Assembly: GCA_035946625.1 (NCBI GenBank)
Contig: DASYZE010000087.1
Span: 1-64,000, forward strand
DNA from: DASYXZ01 sp035946625
GTDB lineage: Bacteria; Acidobacteriota; Terriglobia; UBA7540
DNA: 64,000 nt
Direction: 5' to 3'
Part shown: piece after piece, positions 40,752 to 50,401 of the stretch
Numbering within the stretch: the stretch's first letter is position 1
Layout: each line of letters opens with the position of its first letter
Notes under the pieces: model-generated
What the model saw: only the letters and a program-made list of their open reading frames with translations
Database searches by the model: none
What the model was told of the DNA's origin: nothing
Program-made: the position numbers and the translations under genes

Positions 40752-42593
40752 ATGAAACACTGTCCGACCTGCCAAACGAGTTATCCGAATAATTTCATGG
40801 TCTGTCCGCAGGACGGCGTTCCTCTCGTCGATGCGGGGGCATGGTCTGATGGATCGGTCATCCGCGGCAAATATCGGATCGTTTGCAAAGTAGGCCAGGG
40901 CGGGATGGGCACGGTTTACAAGGTCGTTCACGTGGCCTTTGAAGAGGTCCACGCCCTGAAGGTCATCCTCCCTGCCTTGATGAGCGATGATCTCTTCGTG
41001 AAGCGCTTCAAGCATGAAGCCGTCATCACGCGCAAGCTCCAGCACCCGAATGCGGTACGAGTGGATGACATTGACGAAGCCGAAGACGGCCGTCCCATCA
41101 TTGTGATGGAGTACATCGAGGGGCAGAGCCTGAAGCATCTCATTCAGGAACAAGGCGCCCTGCCGGTGCCGCGCGTCTGCTCCATTATCAAGCAAGCCGC
41201 CGCCGCCCTCGCGGCCGCCCATGACCTCGACATGGTCCACCGCGACATCAAGCCGGACAACATCGTGCTGGTCGAATCCCCGCAGGGGGAGACGGTTAAG
41301 GTTCTTGACTTTGGAATCGCCAAAATCAAGGAGGCGAGGAACACCGACTCGGCCGGCATGACGCTGACGGGCACCGGCGTGGTGATCGGCACGCCGCAGT
41401 ACATGTCGCCCGAGCAGGCCATGGGCAAGCGCGGCGACGAGCTGAACGGCCGGTCGGATCTCTATTCTCTGGGCGTGGTGATGTATCAAATGCTGACCGG
41501 CGATTTGCCCTTTAAAGCGGATACCACCATGGGGATGTTGCTGGCCCACATGCAGACGGAACCCACTCCCATCCGGAGAATCCATCCGGAATTACAAATT
41601 CCGGAAGCGATTGCCAATGTGGTGATGCGCACCCTGGAGAAAAATCCCGACGATCGCCCTCAGACGGCGCGCGCGCTGATTGAGGAAATTGACGCCGCCG
41701 AGAAATGGACTCCGCCCCTGGGCGAGACGCGCGTGATGGAGCCCACACTGAATTATTCTCCTCAGGACTCCGCGCGCCGGCTGCGGGAGTCCATGCGAAC
41801 TCCCACTCCACCTAAAGGACCAGTGCGGAGACCTGTCTCCGCCGGCGACTATGTGAGCCGCCCTGTTCCCGTAGCTCCTGAGCCACCTCCGCCCGTTGTG
41901 CCCCCACCTCGCCCGGCCCCGGTTCAGGAGCAGCCTGCGCCTCCGCCGCGCCCCGTGGTGGTGGCTCCTGCCCCTCCGGCGCAGAAGTCGAGCGCAGGTC
42001 TTTGGGCTGTTGTTGCGATCCTTGCCATACTCCTTGTGGCGGGGGGTGGATACCTCTTTGTGAAAAGCTCAAATTCAGGCAACATAACGCAGCCCCAAGA
42101 TCAAAACCCGCCTCAGGGTGCGACAAAGGGTGATAAGAGCGGACAGGGTTCACCCACGGTCGAGCAGAAGCCGGTTTCGCAAGGTGACCAGGGCTCGACC
42201 GCCGGCGGCACTGGAGCTTCGCAACCGCCCCCGAACCATCAACCGGATGCTCAGCAAGCTGAGGGCACGACCCAAGCGGGCTCTTCCGAAACCAACGGTT
42301 CGAGGCAAAACAGGAAACAGCCGGAAACGGACAGGACCGTGAGCGATCAAAAACCGGCAAGGCACGTAACGGCCGAAACGGAACGGGGTATCCCCGCCAA
42401 GCCGGCGGTCGATCCCGCGAAAATTGCCGGCTCGATCAAGCTGGGTGAGTTTTATCTGGGTCGCGGTGAGTATGATAATGCCATCAACGAATTCCGAAAA
42501 GGCCTAAGCCTCGATCCCACCAACCCCACCCTGCGTCAAGAGTTAGACAAAGCCAGGAAAGCCAAGGCATCGGAAAGCCGCATCCTGAATTAA
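40752..42593 (+). CDS. Zinc-ribbon Ser/Thr protein kinase with membrane anchor and TPR
   Basis: This 613-residue protein opens with a Cys ribbon (KHCPTCQTSYPNNFMVCPQDG). The kinase domain runs from about residue 35 to 290: glycine loop KVGQGGMGTVYKV, catalytic MVHRDIKPDN, metal-binding VLDFGIAKI, and TPQYMSPEQAMG. A proline-rich linker leads to one membrane helix (GLWAVVAILAILLVAGGGYLFV), then a long polar Gln/Gly/Thr-rich region. A single TPR closes the chain (KLGEFYLGRGEYDNAINEFRK). ATG 40752 is preferred because the zinc ribbon is the family N-terminus. Confidence 0.93.
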   Translation: MKHCPTCQTSYPNNFMVCPQDGVPLVDAGAWSDGSVIRGKYRIVCKVGQGGMGTVYKVVHVAFEEVHALKVILPALMSDDLFVKRFKHEAVITRKLQHPNAVRVDDIDEAEDGRPIIVMEYIEGQSLKHLIQEQGALPVPRVCSIIKQAAAALAAAHDLDMVHRDIKPDNIVLVESPQGETVKVLDFGIAKIKEARNTDSAGMTLTGTGVVIGTPQYMSPEQAMGKRGDELNGRSDLYSLGVVMYQMLTGDLPFKADTTMGMLLAHMQTEPTPIRRIHPELQIPEAIANVVMRTLEKNPDDRPQTARALIEEIDAAEKWTPPLGETRVMEPTLNYSPQDSARRLRESMRTPTPPKGPVRRPVSAGDYVSRPVPVAPEPPPPVVPPPRPAPVQEQPAPPPRPVVVAPAPPAQKSSAGLWAVVAILAILLVAGGGYLFVKSSNSGNITQPQDQNPPQGATKGDKSGQGSPTVEQKPVSQGDQGSTAGGTGASQPPPNHQPDAQQAEGTTQAGSSETNGSRQNRKQPETDRTVSDQKPARHVTAETERGIPAKPAVDPAKIAGSIKLGEFYLGRGEYDNAINEFRKGLSLDPTNPTLRQELDKARKAKASESRILN

Positions 42594-42732
42594 TCCCCAC
42601 AGCGCGGAGTGATCGTCGCCCTCGCTGGGGGAAATTCTGTAACCAGGGCCCTCAAATCCTATTCGCACCAATCATTTGGGATCCGGCGCGTCCCCGCTTG
42701 ACGAAGCCCGTGATGAGGTCTATAAGGTAGGT

Positions 42733-43779
42733 ATGTCCACGAAGTCTTCAACCCGGGGGAATCTTTCCGGTTCCTGGCGCTGCGTAGTTGCCCTGAAGGC
42801 GATTGTGATGTGCGCTCTTGCCACTTTGGTTTTCGTGTCCATTGCGGCCGCACAGAAGGCCACGAAGCCCCTTTCCAAGGATGATGTTGTGGGCCTGCTG
42901 GAAGGCCAGGTGGAACCCGCGCGGGTGGCTGACGTAGCTCGGAGCGAAGGCATCACATTTGAGATGAACTCGGCCGCAGAAAAAGAATTGCGCGATGCCG
43001 GGGCAGACGAGCATCTCATCAGTGTCCTGAGGGATTTGGCGCCCAAGCCAAAGTCCGAGCCGGCGGCGCCTGCCAATTCGCCGCCCAGTTCCGCTCCGCC
43101 CATCCTGCTGATCGAGGCCTCTCCTGGCGGCGCGCAAGTTTACATTGATGATGAGCCGAAAGCCACCACCAGCCCGGAAGGGAGAGTAAGGTTCAGCGAA
43201 TTACCGCCCGGCCTGCATGTGGTGCGCCTTTCGGTAGTTGGTTATAGCGACTACGAACAGAAAGTTGAATTGAAGCCGGGACAAACTTCCACCGTCTATG
43301 CCACCCTGGCCGCGGTGAAAGCCGCAAGCACCCCAAGCTACACTCCTCCGGCAGCTTCCCAGTCTGGCGGGAATGCCGCTGCCGCAAACATTAATCCCGC
43401 TTCGGGTCGGCAAACCAATCCAGCCAACAACCCGAACGTCGCCAGGTTCCTGGTGGCGCACGACCACGGATTTCCGGCCGGGCTGAATCTTTGCATAGGC
43501 TGGATGACGGTGGGAAACGGAAAGATTCATTTCCAGGGAGTGCGCGCCATGACGAATGGACAAGTGGGTGGACCCACTCACTCCTTCGACATTTCCGGCG
43601 ACGAAATCAAGGAGGCCAGGAGGAACGGCGTTTACCTGGCCCAGATGGGAGGATTCCACCTCAAGCTCAAGAAGGGGACGAACATCAATATGTATGTAGT
43701 GGATGCGCAAGGCAGATACCAACCGCCGGATACCATCCTCACCGCCATCCAATCGCAGATGAACATAAGTTTGAAGTGA
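42733..43779 (+). CDS. PEGA-domain protein, exported
   Basis: The predicted 348-residue protein has a signal or anchor (IVMCALATLVFVSIAAAQ). A small helical domain follows (SKDDVVGLLEGQVEPARVADV ... LRDAGADEHLISVLRDL), seen in many acidobacterial exported proteins. Next come a Pro/Ala linker, a PEGA domain (SPGGAQVYIDDEPKATTSPEG, FSELPPGLHVVRLSVVGY) and an unrecognised C-terminal domain that may be beta-rich. It follows the kinase gene on the same strand and may belong to the same signalling unit. There is no enzymatic motif. Confidence 0.8.
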   Translation: MSTKSSTRGNLSGSWRCVVALKAIVMCALATLVFVSIAAAQKATKPLSKDDVVGLLEGQVEPARVADVARSEGITFEMNSAAEKELRDAGADEHLISVLRDLAPKPKSEPAAPANSPPSSAPPILLIEASPGGAQVYIDDEPKATTSPEGRVRFSELPPGLHVVRLSVVGYSDYEQKVELKPGQTSTVYATLAAVKAASTPSYTPPAASQSGGNAAAANINPASGRQTNPANNPNVARFLVAHDHGFPAGLNLCIGWMTVGNGKIHFQGVRAMTNGQVGGPTHSFDISGDEIKEARRNGVYLAQMGGFHLKLKKGTNINMYVVDAQGRYQPPDTILTAIQSQMNISLK

Positions 43780-43864
43780 CCGGAATTGTTTTCTGCGACC
43801 CAGCTATCCTGCACTGCTGCCGGGAAGTTGTGTCATTTGGAATCGGATCCCTATCGACGCGCCG

Positions 43865-43890
43865 GTCATTCCCGCTTTCGCGGTAATGAC
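43865..43890. repeat. Short palindrome GTCATTCCCGC family
   Basis: GTCATT (43865-43870) and AATGAC (43885-43890) flank CCCGC-TTT-CGCGG. The termini match those of the longer elements at 55959-56049 and 60128-60225. It lies in the 298-bp gap before the NAD-salvage gene, where I see nothing else. Confidence 0.6.
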
Positions 43891-44077
43891 TTTGTGCGAG
43901 AGCGGGCGTGCCGGGCAAATGAAACCATTACCCGCCGCTACACCGACTTGACTCCGTTCCACCGCGCCATCCATACTGCCAAGGACTTAATTGGTTTGGA
44001 AATTCGGATATTTCTGCCGGGCCGGGCATCGAATATATTGGGGCGATTACCTGCACGTTTCCGAATGGAAGCTTTGT

Positions 44078-46111
44078 ATGTTGGAAGTCAACACCAACCG
44101 CGCCTTGCTCACGGACCTCTATGAGCTCACCATGGCGGCGGGTTTCTTTGAACATCACATCGAGTGCCGCGCCACCTTTGAGCTTTTTGTCCGCCAACTA
44201 CCCCCCGAGCGCGGATACCTGGTGGCGGCGGGACTGGATTCGGTGCTGGGCTATCTTGAGCACCTTCGTTTCAATGATGAGGATATACGCTTCCTTCGCG
44301 CCCAACCCGCATTTCGCACCGTCTCCGATGCGTTTTTCGAGCACCTGCGCCATTTTCGATTTACCGGAGATGTGGACGCCGTCCCGGAAGGCACACTCAT
44401 CTTTGGCGGCGAGCCCATCCTGCAAGTGACTGCGCCCATCGCTGCCGCCCAGATTGTGGAAACCTATCTTCTCTCCGTCATCAATTTTGAAACGTTGGTC
44501 GCTTCCAAGGCGGCCCGGGTGGTGCGCGCCGCGCGCGGGCGGGGCGTTTGGGAGTTTGGCACCCGCCGCGCCCAAGGACCGCAAGCCGGCGTGCGCGCGG
44601 CGCGCGCGGCCTATGTGGGTGGTTGCGCCGGAACGAGTAATGTGCTGGCGGGCTATCTCTATCAAGTGCCCTTGGCGGGCACGGCGGCTCATTCCTGGAC
44701 GCAGGTTTATTCGAGCGAGCGCGAAAGCTTCCTGGCCCTGCTCGACACTTTTCCCGAAACCGCCATCCTGCTGATTGATACGTACGATCCGCTACGTGGC
44801 GCTGAAATCGCCGCCACCCTGCACCGCAAAGTATACGGCGTCCGCCTGGACAGCGGTGACCTGCTGGAGAAAAGCCGTCAGGTGCGTGATATCCTCGACC
44901 AGCACGGCCTCCACGAAACCAAAATCGTGGCCAGCGGCGACCTGAACGAATATCGGGTGGATGAGTTGGTCGCCCGGGGCGCCCCCATAGATCTATTCGG
45001 CGTGGGCACGGAACTCGCCACTTCCCGTGACGTACCCGCTTTGGGCGTTGTTTATAAACTGGTGGAGACCGAAAAAGACGGCCAGGTCGAATTCAAGACA
45101 AAATTCAGCGAGCAGAAAGCCCACTGGCCCGGCCGCAAACAAATCTTTCGCTTTTCGCGACCTCGTCCGGACGGGAAGGGAACCGAGTTTCATCATGACA
45201 TCATTGCCCGCGCCACTGAGAATTATCCCGAGGCCGAACCGCTGATCCAGCCGGTCATGCGTGAAGGCCGCCGCATTGACCCGCGTCCGTCCATTGAGGA
45301 AGACAGGGCCAGAACGCTCGCCAGTCTTGAGCGCCTGCCCGACCGCTACCAATCTCTTCAAGACGGCCCGCGTTATCCTGTCGCCCACAGTCCTGCCCTT
45401 GAGCAATTGCTGGAAGACTCCCGGCGACATTACTCACTTTCACCGGAAGTCATGAGTGCGGCCCGCGTGACGCTGGACGCCGCGCAGTTTGCGCCGGTTT
45501 TTCTTGACGTGGATACACAGATGGACTTTATGGCGCCCACGGGAGCGCTTTACGTATCGGGAGCTGAGGAAATTATCCCTCATCTCAGGGGGCTGGCCGC
45601 ATTTGCCCGAGAGAATCGGATTCCGTTTTTGTCTTCCGCGGACGCCCACCCGCCCGACGATCCCTCCTTTGTCCAGTGGCCGCCCCACTGTGTGGTAGGG
45701 ACGCCGGGCCAACTCCGTATTGCCGAAACGCGCTGGCCTTCGCCGCACATCATTCCCAACCGCAAAGCGGCCTTCGCGCACCCCAAGGATTGGTCAGGCC
45801 AGTTCATCATTGAAAAAACCGATTACGACGTTTCCTCCAATCCGAATTTCGAAAATATACTCTCCGCGCTGATCAATTCATTCGGCCCGGTGCGGTTCGT
45901 GGTTTTTGGAGTGGCTGCTGAATATTGCGTCCGCGCCGCCGCCCTGGCTCTGCGAAAACGCAATCTCCCCGTGGATGTGGTGGTGGATGCCATCAAGGCC
46001 ATCACCGAAGAAGGCGGACGACGAGCCATCGAGGAAATGGTTAACGCGGGAGTTCGCCTGGTAACCACCGCCGAAGTTTGTGCCTCAGTCAATCAGCCGG
46101 CTACACTGTGA
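44078..46111 (+). CDS. pncB-pncA: Fused nicotinate phosphoribosyltransferase-nicotinamidase
   Basis: A 677-residue two-enzyme chain. Residues 1 to about 450 are nicotinate phosphoribosyltransferase (LLTDLYELTMAAGFF at the start, WEFGTRRAQGP, AYVGGCAGTSNVLAG, GVRLDSGDLLEKS, LFGVGTELATS). Residues about 470-677 are an isochorismatase-fold nicotinamidase with the catalytic triad Asp479 (FLDVDTQMDF), Lys580 (IIEKTDYD) and Cys617 (GVAAEYCVRAAAL). The pair would turn nicotinamide into nicotinate and then nicotinate mononucleotide. ATG 44078 has GGAA at 44067. The longer frame from 43991 has no support. The sequence is uninterrupted, with no frameshift between the domains. Confidence 0.9.
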   Translation: MLEVNTNRALLTDLYELTMAAGFFEHHIECRATFELFVRQLPPERGYLVAAGLDSVLGYLEHLRFNDEDIRFLRAQPAFRTVSDAFFEHLRHFRFTGDVDAVPEGTLIFGGEPILQVTAPIAAAQIVETYLLSVINFETLVASKAARVVRAARGRGVWEFGTRRAQGPQAGVRAARAAYVGGCAGTSNVLAGYLYQVPLAGTAAHSWTQVYSSERESFLALLDTFPETAILLIDTYDPLRGAEIAATLHRKVYGVRLDSGDLLEKSRQVRDILDQHGLHETKIVASGDLNEYRVDELVARGAPIDLFGVGTELATSRDVPALGVVYKLVETEKDGQVEFKTKFSEQKAHWPGRKQIFRFSRPRPDGKGTEFHHDIIARATENYPEAEPLIQPVMREGRRIDPRPSIEEDRARTLASLERLPDRYQSLQDGPRYPVAHSPALEQLLEDSRRHYSLSPEVMSAARVTLDAAQFAPVFLDVDTQMDFMAPTGALYVSGAEEIIPHLRGLAAFARENRIPFLSSADAHPPDDPSFVQWPPHCVVGTPGQLRIAETRWPSPHIIPNRKAAFAHPKDWSGQFIIEKTDYDVSSNPNFENILSALINSFGPVRFVVFGVAAEYCVRAAALALRKRNLPVDVVVDAIKAITEEGGRRAIEEMVNAGVRLVTTAEVCASVNQPATL

Positions 46112-46367
46112 GTTAATAATGGATACTTGTTCGAGGCATTGCCGCTCGCTTGGGTGAAATTCGCCAATTAGAATTTGTTAAAGAACTCGTCCAGAACTGT
46201 CTTTCCGATCCCGCAGCCGCGGGAGAGGAATCCCGCTCTGAACATAAAGAACTTGCGAAGTTCTTCAAACCTATCCACGTTGTCGTAGGTTTCATCCCAT
46301 AAGGATTGTTATTGGGTCGAGTGAATTTTGCTCCGATTATGGAAATTGTTGAACCAAAAGCGTTATC

Positions 46368-47402
46368 ATGATCGTCCACATGGCGCTGCTGGACAAAAAT
46401 AGAATCTGGAAACATAAGGCGACACCGGCAACGAGGCGTACCTCCTCCAACCGCCCGTGGGCCGTGGCCGCGTTGTTTATTGCCGGTCTTTCCATGGCCT
46501 CGGTGCTCGCGGCGGACCACGAATCGGCCAAGCAGTCCTATGTCGAGGCCAACGGCCTATTCGATCTAGGCCGTTTTGCCGAGGCCGTGTCCGGGTACAA
46601 CCAGGCCATCGCCGACGATCCAAAATATGTGGAAGCTTATTACAATCGCGCCCTGGCCAGCGAAATGGTGGACCGCGCCCACGCTCTCGAAAATTGGCAG
46701 CGCTTTCTGGATGCCGCCGATGATCTCCCCACCTATAAGTGGGATGTGGCGCGCATCCAAGCGCGAATCCAAATCCTGAAAGCCAAGCCGACCCTGCCCG
46801 AGGCCATGCAGCCCGGCCATTATGTGCCCGTGGCGGGTGATTACTATCGCGAGATTGGGATTCCCTCGGAGGGCGAACAGTGGCGCGAGCTTCCGGTAAA
46901 AGTATTTCTCGGCAGCGCGCCGAATATCAAGTGGCAGCAGGGCGCGCGCGAGGCTTTTGACATCTGGAGCGCCGTTTTTCCCATGCAGCTCGTGGTGTTG
47001 CCTAAGCTCGCCGACATTCGCATGGGCTGGGAAGCTTCAGCCATGCAGGAGGGGCGCGTCGGCGAGGAGAACGAATGGGTGCGCTTCCAGCGCGTGGGCG
47101 GCGAGATTACCGGCCGGCGAGTGGCCACCATCACCGTGGACCTCTCGCGCAACTGGTCGAAGGACGAAATGCGCGCCATCGTTCTTCACGAGCTTGGCCA
47201 TGCCCTCGGCATCAAGGGACACAGCGACAGCAAGAAAGACATCATGTTTTGGCAGATGCAGGATAAAACGCGCCAGATACGCGCGCCCTATTTCCCCATC
47301 CCAATTTTCTGGAAGTCGCTGGTCAGCCAGCCCAGCCAGCGCGACATCAATACGCTCATCCGGCTTTACAATTCTCCCGGATCGATCGCCCGGTTCGATT
47401 GA
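46368..47402 (+). CDS. Exported TPR-containing metzincin (matrixin-like) zinc protease
   Basis: This 344-residue protein has an N-terminal anchor or signal (AVAALFIAGLSMASVLAAD), two TPR-like helices (YVEANGLFDLGRFAEAVSGYNQAI, YVEAYYNRALASEMV), then a catalytic domain with the zinc motif HELGHALGIKGHS (HExxHxxGxxH) and a Met in DIMFWQM that can serve as the Met-turn. Such TPR plus metzincin proteins are known in cyanobacteria and Acidobacteriota with unknown targets. The start is either 46368 or Met 46380. Confidence 0.83.
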   Translation: MIVHMALLDKNRIWKHKATPATRRTSSNRPWAVAALFIAGLSMASVLAADHESAKQSYVEANGLFDLGRFAEAVSGYNQAIADDPKYVEAYYNRALASEMVDRAHALENWQRFLDAADDLPTYKWDVARIQARIQILKAKPTLPEAMQPGHYVPVAGDYYREIGIPSEGEQWRELPVKVFLGSAPNIKWQQGAREAFDIWSAVFPMQLVVLPKLADIRMGWEASAMQEGRVGEENEWVRFQRVGGEITGRRVATITVDLSRNWSKDEMRAIVLHELGHALGIKGHSDSKKDIMFWQMQDKTRQIRAPYFPIPIFWKSLVSQPSQRDINTLIRLYNSPGSIARFD

Positions 47403-47427
47403 CGGGCGCAAGCCGGCTTATAATGAG

Positions 47428-47624
47428 CTTGCTAACCCCCTCACCCCCGGCCTCTTTCCCCCAAGGGGCGGGGGATGAAATTATCTTTAGATCATAGCCT
47501 CGCCCTTTAAAACTGAGTAGTAAATAAACCTGAAGATCATAGCCCTCTCCCCTTCGGGGAGAAGGAGGGGGCCCCAGGTTCTGCCCTGGCGGCCCGCTGG
47601 GGCGGGACGGGTGAGGGGCGCTTA
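47428..47624. repeat. GC-rich 'CCCCTCACCC / GGGTGAGGGG' repeat patch
   Basis: Contains CCCCCTCACCCCCGG with CTTTCCCCCAAGGGGCGGGGG and later CTCTCCCCTTCGGGGAGAAGG and GGGACGGGTGAGGGG. The same words recur at 54948-55073 and 63090-63146. The halves can pair with each other as CCTCACCC/GGGTGAGG. It lies between the metzincin and symporter genes. Confidence 0.6.
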
Positions 47625-47679
47625 AAAAGATTACCGTAATGTAGCTTTCACTCTTGCATCTGTATTAGTCTCACCCATC

Positions 47680-49026
47680 ATGCCTGACGCTGTCCCGCCA
47701 CTCACGCGTACTCCTGGTGCAATTTCAGACGCGGCCGGGCCCGCTCGCCGCTCGTCCGGCCCCAACACGGCCTACATCCTGATCGGATTCGGTTTGGGCG
47801 CCATCGCCGGAGTTGCCTCCAAACTTGTGTGGGGCGGCGGCACGGCGCTCGATGAGTTTGTAAAATACGTCGTCGGCCCCGTGGGCGAGATCTGGCTTCG
47901 CTCCCTTATCATGATCGTCATCCCGCTGGTATTCGCCGTGCTCAGTTTGGGTGTGGCGGAGCTGGGCAACGTCAAGAAACTTGGACGAATCGGCGCCAAG
48001 ACTTTCTTCTTCTTCGTTGTCCTGGCCGCCCTGTCGGGCGCTCTGGGACTTCTCCTGGTTAATACTTTTCGGCCGGGCGCCGGACTCTCAGCTGAAACCA
48101 GCAGACAGCTTCTCGATACTTACAGGAGCCAAGCCAGTCCGGCGAAGGGAGGCATGACCTCGGTGTCTCCCGGTATTCAGACTTTAATTAACATCGTTCC
48201 CCGCAATCCGATTGCCTCAGCGGCCCGCGGAGATATGCTGCCCGTCATCTTCTTCTCGCTAATTTTTGGCGTCGCGCTGGGACGATTGCCTGCCGAACGG
48301 AACGGCTCGATCCGGCGCGGATTGAGGGCACTCGCTGAGGTGATGGCGGAGATCATAGATCTTGTCATGAAACTCGCCCCCTTTGGCGTGTTTGCGCTGA
48401 TTTTCACCGTGGCCGCGCGGTTCGGTTTTGATTTGTTGGCTCGGGTGGGATGGTATGCGCTGTGCGTGATCGCAGGGTTGATCATTTTTCAGCTCGGCGT
48501 ATTCCCTTTACTTCTGCGGTGGGTGGCTCGGCGAGATCCGTGGGATTTCCTTGGTCAAGCGCGCGTGGTGATGTTGACCGCCTTTTCCACCGCGTCCTCC
48601 ATCGGAACCTTGCCCACCACGCTGCGGGTGAGCGAAACCACCTTGGGATTGCCCAAAGAGGTTGGGGGATTTGTTTTGCCTCTCGGTGCATCCATGAACA
48701 AGATCGGCTCCGCCCTTTTCGAGAGCGCCAGTATCGCATTTATTGCCCAGGTGCTGGGCATCCCGCTCGGCTGGTCCGCGCAAGTTGTGGTGGTGGCGAT
48801 GACGGTCCTCACCGCAGGCGTGAGCAACGCCGGCATCCCCAGCGCCGTCGTCCCATTGATGATTCCCGTCCTTGATGCAGTCGGTGTGCCGGGGGAGGGC
48901 ATCGCGCTGATTATCGGCATGGACCGCCTGCTCGATATGTGCCGCACGGTGGTGAACGTTACCGGACACATGGTGATTGCCGCCTGCGTGGCCAGGTCGG
49001 AAGGTCGGCCCAACCATGACCAATGA
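47680..49026 (+). CDS. Dicarboxylate/amino acid:cation symporter (DAACS family)
   Basis: The predicted 448-residue inner-membrane carrier has eight helices and two re-entrant loops. Family marks are LIMIVIPLVFAVLSLGVAEL, the serine-rich hairpin loop AFSTASSIGTLPTTL, the PLGASMNKIGSALFE segment (NMDGT-like position), and GIPSAVVPLMIPVLDAVGVP plus DRLLDMCRTVVNVTGH, where the conserved Asp and Asn bind substrate and sodium. GltP/DctA type; the particular substrate is unknown. Confidence 0.92.
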   Translation: MPDAVPPLTRTPGAISDAAGPARRSSGPNTAYILIGFGLGAIAGVASKLVWGGGTALDEFVKYVVGPVGEIWLRSLIMIVIPLVFAVLSLGVAELGNVKKLGRIGAKTFFFFVVLAALSGALGLLLVNTFRPGAGLSAETSRQLLDTYRSQASPAKGGMTSVSPGIQTLINIVPRNPIASAARGDMLPVIFFSLIFGVALGRLPAERNGSIRRGLRALAEVMAEIIDLVMKLAPFGVFALIFTVAARFGFDLLARVGWYALCVIAGLIIFQLGVFPLLLRWVARRDPWDFLGQARVVMLTAFSTASSIGTLPTTLRVSETTLGLPKEVGGFVLPLGASMNKIGSALFESASIAFIAQVLGIPLGWSAQVVVVAMTVLTAGVSNAGIPSAVVPLMIPVLDAVGVPGEGIALIIGMDRLLDMCRTVVNVTGHMVIAACVARSEGRPNHDQ

Positions 49027-49270
49027 TCGGTCCGTCGCGCTCTCCCTGCAGCCCGCCCACGACAAAAACGACAACGACAAAAACGGCTCTTGACAAGCGC
49101 GGAACGATTCGACTACAGTTCGCGCAGGTCAGGTAGTCTAGATGGAAAACTTGGGTTGGAACTTGCCTCGTTCGCGCCGGCTTTCGAGAGTGGCCGCCAG
49201 GATGTGCTGCCGGCGCAATTCTCTTGCAGGGTTTCCTGTCCCCCCAAGTATCTCCGAGGAGGGAATTCCA

Positions 49271-49723
49271 ATGAAAGCACGCATCAGTCTTTGGGCCAGA
49301 TTCGGTTTGCTCGCGGCACTTGTCCCACTCTTGATCCCATCCATGGCATGGGCGCAGGAGGATCGGAACGCCGCTCTGGGCATTGCCGCCGCAGGCGCCT
49401 TCTTGGTGGTCTTTCTGGTCATCGGCCTGGTGTTTTACGTGTACATTTCGCTGGCGCTCCAGACCATCGCCAAGAAGACCAACACAGAGAATGCATGGCT
49501 GGCATGGATTCCGATTGTCAACATCATTTTGATGTTGAACATCGCCAAAAAACCACTTTGGTGGATTTTGCTTTGCATCGTTCCATTGGTGAACATCGTA
49601 ATCTACATTATCGTTTGGATGGCCATCGCGGAGGCTCGCGGCAAACCCAACTGGTGGGGTATCCTGCTGATCGTCCCCATCGTCGGGATTATTGTGCCGG
49701 GCTATCTAGCCTGGGCAGATTGA
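49271..49723 (+). CDS. DUF5684-type small membrane protein
   Basis: This 150-residue protein starts with a cleavable-type signal (FGLLAALVPLLIPSMAWAQ). It then has four hydrophobic helices: FLVVFLVIGLVFYVYISLAL, WLAWIPIVNIILMLNI, WWILLCIVPLVNIVIYIIVW and WWGILLIVPIVGIIVPGYLAW. This is the DUF5684 pattern, function unknown. ATG 49271 has GAGGAGGG before it. The frames beginning at 49090 and 49142 are extensions without ribosome sites. Confidence 0.8.
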   Translation: MKARISLWARFGLLAALVPLLIPSMAWAQEDRNAALGIAAAGAFLVVFLVIGLVFYVYISLALQTIAKKTNTENAWLAWIPIVNIILMLNIAKKPLWWILLCIVPLVNIVIYIIVWMAIAEARGKPNWWGILLIVPIVGIIVPGYLAWAD

Positions 49724-49756
49724 TATTCGCAGCAGAAATGAATTTATCTCGACCGT

Positions 49757-49781
49757 AAGGGTAAGGCTTGTCCTTACCCTT
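49757..49781. terminator. Terminator-like hairpin after the DUF5684 gene
   Basis: AAGGGTAAGG (49757-49766) and CCTTACCCTT (49772-49781) form a perfect 10-bp stem with a 5-base loop. The T-run after it is weak. It lies between convergent genes. Confidence 0.65.
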
Positions 49782-49810
49782 CCTGCTGACTTACCAAGCA
49801 ACGAGCGGAA

Positions 49811-49844
49811 GGCAAGTCCGGCACCATACGGTGCAGGACTTGCC
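49811..49844. terminator. Strong hairpin after the act operon
   Basis: GGCAAGTCC (49811-49819) pairs with GGACTTGCC (49836-49844), and the inner GCACC/GGTGC pair closes on an ATAC loop, with one G-A mismatch between them. It lies 7 bp beyond the actD stop on the - strand, so it probably ends or protects the act transcript. Confidence 0.65.
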
Positions 49845-49850
49845 ATGTCC

Positions 49851-50384
49851 CTACCGGGATTCACTTAAGAACTCCTTCACACCCCCGGCTCCTGCTTCAA
49901 TCAATTTCTTTTCCACTCCGGCGCGGGAAGTTTCCGGAGCGTCAAACACACCCACCAGAATTTTCCCGTCTGAAACTTCGGGGTCGTAGAGCTTCCGTTT
50001 CCAGTTAGGCAGGCGCGCGGTGAACAGCATCGTGATCAGTGTAGCCAGAATGGCGCCCAGCATGGTCAATTCATAGGTGACGACGCCGTCAGCGTAGAAA
50101 GGGACAATCGGCATTCCGCCGGTGGGAATGGGATAGACCGCCTGCGTGTAAGCGGCAAACCAGAATCCGGCCACGCCGCCCACCAGGCCCCCCAGGGCCG
50201 CAATCCACGGGAGGATCGTTTTGTGGTCCTGCTTGAAAAAATCATACCCGTCAAACGGCTCGGAAGAGACCACAGCAATTTGGCGCTCGTCAAAACCCGG
50301 CGTGGCGCCGCTCGCCCGCAGCGAATCAAAGGCGCGCTGGGCGGAATCGGGATCGGAATAAAGGGCGTAAAGGACTCGCATCAT
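49851..50384 (-). CDS. actD: DUF3341 membrane subunit (ActD-like)
   Basis: The predicted 177-residue protein has two membrane helices (LPWIAALGGLVGGVAGFWFAAYTQ and TYELTMLGAILATLITMLF) between soluble ends. This is the DUF3341 plan of ActD in alternative complex III. ActD holds the membrane NrfD subunit and may lie next to a proton path. Met 50381 is an equal start choice. It is the last gene of the operon, 17 bp after actC. ActE and ActF, which normally follow, are absent. Confidence 0.88.
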   Translation of the reverse strand: MMRVLYALYSDPDSAQRAFDSLRASGATPGFDERQIAVVSSEPFDGYDFFKQDHKTILPWIAALGGLVGGVAGFWFAAYTQAVYPIPTGGMPIVPFYADGVVTYELTMLGAILATLITMLFTARLPNWKRKLYDPEVSDGKILVGVFDAPETSRAGVEKKLIEAGAGGVKEFLSESR

Positions 50385-50401
50385 GCTTCACTCGAAAACC
50401 G

